64,000 nt of DNA, from positions 1 to 64,000 of the forward strand of contig JAHBVV010000031.1 in the NCBI GenBank assembly GCA_019637335.1. Reading direction: 5' to 3'. The notes beneath the pieces were generated by a model, which saw only the letters and a list, made by a program, of their open reading frames with translations, was not told the DNA's origin and did no database searches. Shown here one piece after another: positions 58,415 to 64,000 of this stretch (positions are counted from its first letter, which is position 1; each line of letters starts with the position of its first letter). This DNA comes from Candidatus Hydrogenedentota bacterium (GTDB taxonomy: Bacteria; Hydrogenedentota; Hydrogenedentia; Hydrogenedentales; JAEUWI01). The position numbers and the translations under genes were made by a program.

Positions 58415-58727
58415 CACAGTTCTCCGTCAAAGTGGCAAAAAGTGGGCTCTCGCCAAGCAGCGAAAAGTGCGAAAAAAATTAAATCTCCGCAACGCTCGAT
58501 CCAAGTAATCTGTTGACACCCGGCAATTCCCGCAGGCTTTGCCGGGCAATTTCTGCCTTGATATCGCTCCAAAATGGAGCCGTTCTTGCCCATCCGCGCC
58601 GTAGCGACCACTTAGTGTATGGTTGGCCGCGTTTTTAATTCAAGTTGTCAAACAACTCCAGGAGTTGGCACGGTCCATGCTCCACCTATCGATGCAAGGA
58701 GTTCGCTGCAGAAAGGCAGGCATCGTT
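58415..58727. other. divergent intergenic region with a hairpin
   Basis: This 313-base gap separates the minus-strand ABC operon from the plus-strand zinc-ribbon gene. It contains an 8-base-pair stem (58519-58526 with 58539-58546, 12-base loop) and a small one at 58567-58581 (GCTCC/GGAGC). No T-run follows either. A+T-rich patches suggest promoters for both sides, but no pair of boxes is convincing. No gene seen. Confidence 0.6.
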
Positions 58728-58922
58728 ATGGTCGTACAATGTTGCGTTTGTAAGAAAGTCCGGATGGACGGAAACTGGGTCGATGCCCAGGCCGACCAGG
58801 TTCGGCTCGCGGAAGTCAGCCACGGGTACTGCCCCGTCTGCGCCGACGACGCGTTCCGGGAAGTCCGCGAATACCACCGCCACAACTTCCGGGGATTCAC
58901 CGCCCGTGCGCTCAACACCTGA
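58728..58922 (+). CDS. small zinc-ribbon protein resembling the cysteine module attached to some sensor kinases
   Basis: The protein has 64 residues. The ATG at 58728 follows AGGCAGG at normal spacing; upstream in-frame ATGs would add an unrelated tail. Two CxxC pairs are present, Cys5/Cys8 and Cys35/Cys38 (CCVCKKVR and SHGYCPVCA), with WVDAQ between. The pattern 'C..CKK.R...W........HG.CP.C' is seen as a short tail module in many two-component sensor or response proteins, here without any kinase part. Its 3' end overlaps the convergent PLP-enzyme gene by 11 bases. Role unknown; metal binding is likely. Confidence 0.7.
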   Translation: MVVQCCVCKKVRMDGNWVDAQADQVRLAEVSHGYCPVCADDAFREVREYHRHNFRGFTARALNT

Positions 58923-60012
58923 TATCGGGCGCCGGTCCGGCGCCCCCAAAGTAACGATGGAACGCCGCCGGAAGTTGATGGTGGTCCACCGATTTGACTT
59001 CGGGGCCAATCGGCCGTGAATTATACGTATTCCAGAATAGCGCCGGGCCGCCCCGCAATCGCCCCGCCGGCGCATCGTCCAGCAGGCACGCCAGCGCCTT
59101 GCCCGTGTACGTCGCTTCCAGCGTCACCCCCTCCCGCGCCCTGACCCGCGCCACCGCCTCGCGCGCCGCATCCGTCGCCCGCGCGTAGCCCGCTCCGAGA
59201 AAGCCCTCCCGTAGCCGGAACTGCGCCTCGGGGAATTCCAGGTTCGGAAAACCCGGATCCGCCCTTCGCAGCAGGCCCACCGTCCGCGCGAACAGCATCC
59301 GCGCGCGCTCGGGGCTCGTAAAGGGCGGCGCGGTGACGCGCACCGCGTGCACCTCGGTCTTGAGCCCCGCCACCATCAGGCCGATCAGCAGCCCGGCGCA
59401 CGTGCCCATCGTGCCCGACGCCACGTAGAGGGCCGCCGGTTCCGGCAATTCGCCCGCCCGCACCTGCTCCGCAAGCTCCAGGCCCGCGTTCACAAATCCC
59501 ACCGTGCCCAGGGGCGAGCTGCCGCCCGCGGGGATGATGTAGGGCCGGGGCGTCCCTTCCCGGACCGCACGCACGACTTCCTCCACCGTGCCCCGCGCCA
59601 CCGCCGCCCGACCGAGATACAGCCGAAGGTCGGCCCCCGCCGCGTGGCCGCGAAGCAGATTCCGCGGGATCGCCGAGGTATAAGGCTGCGGCGCGAGCAT
59701 GGAGATGGCCCCGAATCCCAGCCGCCGCGCGTAGATCGCCGTCGCCAGGGCGTGGTTCGACCCGGCCGCGCCAAACGTCAAGACGGTTTGCGCCCCCCGC
59801 GCGCGCGCCGCGCCAAGCAGGAACTCCAGCTTCCGCACCTTGTTCCCGCCGTATTCCGGGCCGGTGAGGTCGTCGCACTTCACATACAGCGCCGCACAGC
59901 CCGCCTCCGCGGCAAGCTCCGGCCACGCCCGCACCGGCGTCGGCAAGGCGGCGAGCGCCACGTGCGGCAGGGTCTCGCGTAGCTTGGGAAAACTATCGAA
60001 TAGGACACGCAT
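58912..60012 (-). CDS. PLP-dependent ACC deaminase/D-cysteine desulfhydrase family enzyme
   Basis: The protein has 366 residues from the ATG at 60012, which opens the conserved LPTPVRAWPELAAEAG. The PLP lysine motif is EYGGNKVRKLEFLLG (Lys58). GAAGSNHALATAIYARRLG is the Asn/Ser cofactor-contact loop, IIPAGGSSPLGTVGFVNAGLEL the phosphate region, and YVASGTMGTCAGLLIGL the Gly-rich cup. Family members deaminate 1-aminocyclopropane-1-carboxylate or desulfurate D-cysteine; the residues that separate these activities cannot be assigned safely here. It is monocistronic. The ribosome site is weak, and a TTG start further upstream is possible but adds a non-conserved segment. Confidence 0.88.
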   Translation of the reverse strand: MRVLFDSFPKLRETLPHVALAALPTPVRAWPELAAEAGCAALYVKCDDLTGPEYGGNKVRKLEFLLGAARARGAQTVLTFGAAGSNHALATAIYARRLGFGAISMLAPQPYTSAIPRNLLRGHAAGADLRLYLGRAAVARGTVEEVVRAVREGTPRPYIIPAGGSSPLGTVGFVNAGLELAEQVRAGELPEPAALYVASGTMGTCAGLLIGLMVAGLKTEVHAVRVTAPPFTSPERARMLFARTVGLLRRADPGFPNLEFPEAQFRLREGFLGAGYARATDAAREAVARVRAREGVTLEATYTGKALACLLDDAPAGRLRGGPALFWNTYNSRPIGPEVKSVDHHQLPAAFHRYFGGAGPAPDIRC

Positions 60013-60219
60013 ACCGCCGCGACACTGCTCCAAGGTAGAGGTCAGCCCAATCGCCCCCTTCGGCAACGCCCCCGCTCGGTCTTCCCGTTGAATCCTGTTT
60101 GCGGAACACGGCCACCACTTTGGCAAGGAGCACGAAATACGAATACTTCACGCCATCTCCGCGCCGCCCAGTTCACACGGGCGGGCAACCGACGCCCGGT
60201 CGCCCGCCCGCGTCAAACC

Positions 60220-61152
60220 TCAGCCGCGCAATTTGATCAGAAGCTTGTTCGCGGCCGCAATGCCGTCGATTTCGCTCATGATGTTGCCTTCATACTCGAT
60301 CCCGATATACCCGTTGTACCCGTGCTTGTCCACGCAGATCTGGAGCATCCGCTCAAAATCAACCATTTTCCGGTCCCGGTCCGTGTGGAGCCCCGTTTCC
60401 GCGTCAAAATCATAGCACTTGGCGGAAAGCGCCTTGGCGTAGGGCATCAGCCGGTCGATCCCCTCGTAAATATCGACATCTTCCGGGAAATTCCCGAAAT
60501 CGGGCAGCGTGCCGAAGCGCGGGTGATCCACCGCCGCCATCAGCTTGTCCATGCAGTCGGGGTACGACGACGGACCGCCGTGGTTCTCGATGATCACGTT
60601 GATATTCTTCTTGTCGCCATACTCGCAGAGCGCGTGAAAACCCGGCACGGACCGCTTCACAAAGTCGTCCAGCAGCGCCTCGTCCTTCTCCGTGCCCTTT
60701 TCCGCGCCCGCCCAGTTCATGCGGATGGAATGGCAGCCAAAGTCCGCCGCGTAGTCGATCCACTCCGAATGGCGCTTCACCGCGTCATCCCGCTGCTCCT
60801 GCGCCGCCCCGCCGATATTGCCCTGGCCGTCGATCATGATCAGCAGAATCTTCACATTATGATCCGAAGCGTTCTTCGCCAGCTGGTCGCGCCAGGCCTT
60901 TTCCGTGCTCGGCAGCATCCCGCTGACCAGCTCGATCGCCTCGATGTCCCACGTCTCCCGCGTCATCTTCGGCATGTCGAGCATGGGAACCTTCCCCTCG
61001 CCCTCGCCGATTGTGCGGTGCAGCGACCAGCCCGCCAGCGAAATCCCGTATTCGCGCTTCGTTGCGGCCATGGCCGATCCTCCCAGCGCCAGGGCCGCCG
61101 CCCCGGCCGCCGTCTGTTGCATGAATGTGCGGCGTGTCGTGTTCGTCTTCAT
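60220..61152 (-). CDS. Tat-exported sugar phosphate isomerase/epimerase-like TIM-barrel protein
   Basis: The protein has 310 residues from the ATG at 61152, with GGAG about 11 bases upstream. The N-terminus MKTNTTRRTFMQQTAAGAAALALGG is a twin-arginine signal (Arg7-Arg8), so the folded enzyme is exported. The rest is an AP-endonuclease-2/xylose-isomerase-like barrel: AIELVSGML, VKILLIMIDGQGNIG, CHSIRMNWAGAEKG, INVIIENHGGPSS (metal Glu), GTLPDFGNF (metal Asp) and GYIGIEYEG (metal Glu). Such proteins are abundant in PVC-like bacteria and usually act on sugars or inositol derivatives; the substrate is unknown. It is divergent from the cassette at 61327. Confidence 0.9.
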   Translation of the reverse strand: MKTNTTRRTFMQQTAAGAAALALGGSAMAATKREYGISLAGWSLHRTIGEGEGKVPMLDMPKMTRETWDIEAIELVSGMLPSTEKAWRDQLAKNASDHNVKILLIMIDGQGNIGGAAQEQRDDAVKRHSEWIDYAADFGCHSIRMNWAGAEKGTEKDEALLDDFVKRSVPGFHALCEYGDKKNINVIIENHGGPSSYPDCMDKLMAAVDHPRFGTLPDFGNFPEDVDIYEGIDRLMPYAKALSAKCYDFDAETGLHTDRDRKMVDFERMLQICVDKHGYNGYIGIEYEGNIMSEIDGIAAANKLLIKLRG

Positions 61153-61275
61153 GGAATGGATGCTCCGTTTCGAGGTGTGTCCAAGCATTGAGGGGCCGTA
61201 GGGAAGCCGGCTGGCTATTCCCGGCGCTATCAAACGCCCCTTACGTCAAGCCCATAGTACACGACAAAACGCGCG

Positions 61276-61304
61276 TTGATTGCAACCGGCGCCCCGGCTA
61301 TACT
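61276..61304 (+). promoter_or_regulatory. promoter of the TIGR04255 cassette
   Basis: Plus strand: TTGATT (61276-61281), a 17-base spacer and TATACT (61299-61304, one mismatch). The predicted start near 61311 leaves a leader of about 16 bases carrying the ribosome site GGAG at about 61315, and the ATG follows at 61327. Confidence 0.72.
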
Positions 61305-61326
61305 GGACGATACGGAGCACATCCGC

Positions 61327-62073
61327 ATGGCACTGGAGACGAATTTGATCGCCAAACTTCCAAGAAGGATCAGCCCCTGCCCGATTAACGAGGCCATTCT
61401 CGAAATCCGGTTTCAGACTCGGCCCGATTTTCTCGGCGGCGCGGTTTTTGGATTGCTCTACAAGGAATTCCGCAATCAGTACAGAGACGTTCAGAAGCAG
61501 CCTGTGCTACAGATCCCGGAGCAAATGAGGACGAACGACCCGGGACTCATGTACTTGCCCGAGTACCACTTGACCGGCGGCCCGTTTAAACTGCTTATCG
61601 GACAGCGGGTCCTATCTGTCGTTGTCGCCGGAGAATATTCCGGATGGCCGGCTTTCCTTGTGCGTGTTGAGGAGGTGTTGGAAGCAGTTCGCTCGCTTGA
61701 ATTCATAGACCGTTTAGAACGGCTCGGGCTCCGGTACATCAATGTCTTCGATTTCGACATATTCGATCATTCCACGCTTGCCCTCATACATGGCGGCGCC
61801 CCGCTGGAAACCAGGAGCACAAGAATCGTTTCGCGCATTGAGGCCGACGCATTTGAACACACCCTGACCGTGGCCAACGGGCTGAAAGTGCGCAACGAGA
61901 ATGATGTAATCGGCGAGAGTATTATCGATATCGACACAGCGACTTCAACTGGATTGGAAGGCTTTTTTGATTCGCCGCGCTCCGTTCTGGAAGAAGCCCA
62001 CAACCGCGAGAAGAAGCTATTCTTCAGCCTCTTGAGGCCAGAGTACATCGACTCGCTCAATCCAGAGTATTGA
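61327..62073 (+). CDS. TIGR04255-like protein
   Basis: The protein has 248 residues from the ATG at 61327, with GGAG upstream. An earlier in-frame ATG at 61276 overlaps the promoter and is rejected. The conserved N-terminal pattern PCPINEAILEIRF and the later RLGLRYINVFDF match the TIGR04255 family, known for sporadic distribution and unknown function. No signal peptide or membrane helix is present, so it is cytoplasmic. It is followed 13 bases later by a 103-residue gene and then a 206-residue gene. The visibly lower G+C of this block suggests horizontal acquisition. Function unknown. Confidence 0.75.
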   Translation: MALETNLIAKLPRRISPCPINEAILEIRFQTRPDFLGGAVFGLLYKEFRNQYRDVQKQPVLQIPEQMRTNDPGLMYLPEYHLTGGPFKLLIGQRVLSVVVAGEYSGWPAFLVRVEEVLEAVRSLEFIDRLERLGLRYINVFDFDIFDHSTLALIHGGAPLETRSTRIVSRIEADAFEHTLTVANGLKVRNENDVIGESIIDIDTATSTGLEGFFDSPRSVLEEAHNREKKLFFSLLRPEYIDSLNPEY

Positions 62074-62086
62074 AAAGGGATCGGCC

Positions 62087-62398
62087 ATGGTGGACGTTCA
62101 AAATGCATCAACAGGAAGCTCCATGACAGGACTGGTGCTGGGCGGGCTAATCACAGTATCCGCGGCTACAAATGCGGGCAACGCACCCGCGCTGGAATAT
62201 GGAACGCCGTTGCTTTCCGAGCAATTGAGGGAATGGGAGTGGGATTCAGGACGCGTTGTGTGCGGTTCAAGTGCGATTACCACTGAACAATGGAGGATGG
62301 CGTTGACCCAGTTCGCAGGCCGAATGTTGGAAAACACGGTGGCGCCAGATCCTGAATTCGACGCGATTGTGATGGAGCATTTCTGGGACCTGGCATGA
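62087..62398 (+). CDS. hypothetical protein, second gene of the TIGR04255 cassette
   Basis: The protein has 103 residues from the ATG at 62087, with AAGGGA upstream. I do not recognise it. A mildly hydrophobic stretch (MTGLVLGGLITVSAATNAG) near residues 13-31 is too weak to call a membrane helix. The acidic C-terminal half (EQLREWEWDSGRVV, EQWRMALTQFAGRML, DPEFDAIVMEHFWDLA) looks like a small helical domain. Its stop overlaps the next ATG as ATGA, so it is co-translated with the third protein. The size and coupling would suit an antitoxin or immunity partner, but nothing in the sequence proves it. Confidence 0.7.
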   Translation: MVDVQNASTGSSMTGLVLGGLITVSAATNAGNAPALEYGTPLLSEQLREWEWDSGRVVCGSSAITTEQWRMALTQFAGRMLENTVAPDPEFDAIVMEHFWDLA

Positions 62399-63015
62399 TA
62401 TCGGAAGGCCAGTTTGAAGAAATCAAACGGTTCCTCCCGCAATTCCTCTCGGCGGAAGCGCAAAGGGATTTATTTCGCAGCATTCTCCAGTTTCCAGACA
62501 ATCTTAACAGTCGAATGTATTCTCCGGCGTTGCTGCGGGAGACCGAATTTCTCCAGGGCGATGGCGTCAAAAGCATGCCGTTTGTGTTGCTGCCAAGAAC
62601 CGATTTCGGAAGGCAACCTGCGATAATCCTCTCAAATTCATGTGACTTGTCATTGGATAACAGCCGATTACTTGACCTCCGCGTGAATTATGCGCCGATA
62701 CATAAGCTTGAGAAGTACGAGAACCTGCTTCGAAACCAAAAACCACGAGATTCAAATCGAATCGCGAGCCACTTGGCGGCGATTCGGAGACAGGAAGTAT
62801 CACACCTGTTCTATTTGCCAGATGGGCCTGGTGGGCCGGGGTACGAAGGTCTGGTGAGATTGGATACAATTCAAAACGCATCACTGGGTGAGTTATCGAC
62901 TAACCGCATTCCTCAGGACCGGTTGTTTACGTTCAGCAATTATGGCCAATACCTGTTTCTCGTAAAACTGTCCATACATCTAACAAGAATTCGTGACGGT
63001 GTCGATAGACACTGA
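62395..63015 (+). CDS. hypothetical protein, third gene of the TIGR04255 cassette
   Basis: The protein has 206 residues and overlaps the previous gene by 4 bases. An N-terminal helical part (EEIKRFLPQFLSAEAQRDLFRSIL) is followed by a beta-rich core: FVLLPRTDFGRQPAIILSNSCDLSLDNS, HLFYLPDG and GLVRLDTIQ. The 'ILSNSCDL' strand-Cys-Asp motif recalls uncharacterised proteins with an 'I.S..CD' signature often seen in mobile or defence loci (from memory, not proven). No signal peptide is present. It is the end of the cassette, 63 bases before the sialidase gene. Confidence 0.7.
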   Translation: MISEGQFEEIKRFLPQFLSAEAQRDLFRSILQFPDNLNSRMYSPALLRETEFLQGDGVKSMPFVLLPRTDFGRQPAIILSNSCDLSLDNSRLLDLRVNYAPIHKLEKYENLLRNQKPRDSNRIASHLAAIRRQEVSHLFYLPDGPGGPGYEGLVRLDTIQNASLGELSTNRIPQDRLFTFSNYGQYLFLVKLSIHLTRIRDGVDRH

Positions 63016-63078
63016 CTGCCGAGATGCTGAATCCAATTCGTGTCGCGGGCCGCTTATTTCGGGGAGTCTACACCGATT

Positions 63079-64000
63079 ATGTCAAATCGTCAGTTACCTG
63101 ATTCTGTCGCACGGCGTCCATCGTACTGGACGGCGCCATTGTTCCTGATACTGTTCGCATGCGCAAGCGCAGCCCCATCACAGACAATCCCCGAATCCAT
63201 CCCCGTTTTCACCGCGGGCCAGGACGGCTACCACACTTACCGCATCCCCGCCATCATCACCACGCCCAACCACGTGCTCGCGTTTTGTGAGGGCCGCCGG
63301 GAGGGCCGCGGGGATTCTGGGCAGATCGACCTTGTCCTCAGGCGCAGTTCCGATGGCGGCGCGACGTGGTCCGATCTCTCCGTAGTCGCGTCCGAAGACG
63401 GCTATACCACCGGAAACCCCGCGCCCGTGTGGGTTCCGGAGACGGGCGAGGTGCTCTTGCTCCTTACCCGCAACCCCGCGAGCGCCCACGAAAAACGCAT
63501 TCTCACGGGCGAAGACCCGCCCCGCTCCATATGGATCACGCGGAGCGCGGACGAAGGCGCAACCTGGTCCGATCCGGTGGACATCAGCGCCACGACACGG
63601 CGCGCCGACTGGCGCTGGTACGCCACCGGCCCCTGCCACGCCATCCGCCTGCAATCGGGCCGCTTACTGGTCCCGGCGAACCACTCGAAAAGCCCGGATC
63701 ATGCGGACTGGTTTTCCCATGTCATCTACAGCGACGATCACGGCGCAACCTGGGCGATCGGCGGCGTCCATCAGGGCTATACCAACGAATCGGCCGTCGC
63801 CGAGCTGCCGGACGGCCGCGTTTATCAGAACATGCGCAGTTATACGGGTGAAAAGCGGCGGCGCGTGTCCTGGAGCGGCGACGGTGGCCTGACCTGGACG
63901 CCGGACCGCACGGACGAGGCCCTGATCGAGCCCGTTTGCCAGGCAAGTGTCCTCTACCTCCCCGAATCGGACGGTTTTCCCGGCGGGCTCGCTTTCTCGA
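63079..64000 (+). CDS. exported sialidase (BNR-repeat exo-alpha-sialidase), 3' end outside window
   Basis: At least 307 residues from the ATG at 63079, still open at the right edge. The N-terminus (WTAPLFLILFACASAAPS) is a signal peptide, with a weak lipobox at LFAC. The catalytic arginine motif appears as YHTYRIPAII, the equivalent of the FRIP box. EGRREGRGDSGQIDLVLRRSSDGGATW follows the usual order of catalytic Asp and first Asp box. Further Asp boxes are SADEGATW, SDDHGATW and SGDGGLTW. NESAVAELPDGRVYQNMRSY provides the nucleophile-region Glu and an arginine. Role: removes terminal sialic acid from glycans outside the cytoplasm. Likely start support: GGGGAG 12 bases upstream. Confidence 0.88.
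   Translation, partial: MSNRQLPDSVARRPSYWTAPLFLILFACASAAPSQTIPESIPVFTAGQDGYHTYRIPAIITTPNHVLAFCEGRREGRGDSGQIDLVLRRSSDGGATWSDLSVVASEDGYTTGNPAPVWVPETGEVLLLLTRNPASAHEKRILTGEDPPRSIWITRSADEGATWSDPVDISATTRRADWRWYATGPCHAIRLQSGRLLVPANHSKSPDHADWFSHVIYSDDHGATWAIGGVHQGYTNESAVAELPDGRVYQNMRSYTGEKRRRVSWSGDGGLTWTPDRTDEALIEPVCQASVLYLPESDGFPGGLAFS

Overview
The window comes from a G+C-rich Gram-negative bacterium that carries unusually large exported proteins. Glu-Gly hexamer linkers, PKD domains, a 4,102-residue surface protein and a 2,623-residue pseudopilin-like protein suggest the PVC/Hydrogenedentota/Lentisphaerota part of the tree. That placement is inferred from protein style; no marker gene is present. 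Nearly every gene from 1 to about 58.4 kb lies on the minus strand, so the transcription order below runs from high to low coordinates. The two edge genes are cut by the window: a PilM-PilN fusion at the left and a sialidase at the right.

Layout. (1) 63.1-64.0 kb, plus: start of an exported sialidase. (2) 61.3-63.0 kb, plus: a less G+C-rich three-gene cassette led by a TIGR04255-like protein, with its own promoter. (3) 58.7-61.2 kb: a 64-residue zinc-ribbon protein (plus), an ACC-deaminase/D-cysteine-desulfhydrase-like PLP enzyme (minus) and a Tat-exported sugar isomerase-like TIM-barrel protein (minus). (4) 53.3-58.4 kb: a Gld-like ABC operon (ATPase, permease, GldG-like protein, DUF4340 protein) with overlapping or nearly abutting genes. 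(5) 38.1-53.2 kb: a strong sigma70-type promoter, a possible coupled short ORF, the 4,102-residue duplicated surface protein, a metzincin-protease fusion protein, and a rho-independent terminator. (6) 24.6-37.6 kb: a complete type II secretion operon in the order gspC-D-E-F-G-H-I-J-K-L-M. It is interrupted by a six-hairpin inverted-repeat element between gspG and gspH and by a 32-unit heptamer array between gspJ and gspK. (7) 3.2-24.3 kb: a second, hybrid cluster behind three tandem promoter-like boxes. It holds PilB, PilT, a second PilB/GspE, PilC/GspF, a GspG-like pilin, H-, I- and J-like pseudopilins, a giant K-like protein and a secreted beta-helix-type protein. (8) 1-3.1 kb: a PEGA/SUMF1-like lipoprotein and, from its own promoter, the PilM-PilN fusion.

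How the parts may work together (inference). The gsp operon can supply a full secreton apart from the prepilin peptidase. The giant protein just upstream of it ends in a Cys/Gly-rich stretch, a membrane helix and basic residues, the layout of tripartite sorting signals often linked to T2SS export, so it is a plausible cargo. The second cluster has a complete pseudopilin set plus a PilT retraction ATPase, which ordinary T2SS lacks, and its K component is enlarged several-fold. I regard this giant-tip, retraction-equipped pseudopilus as the most likely undescribed system here.
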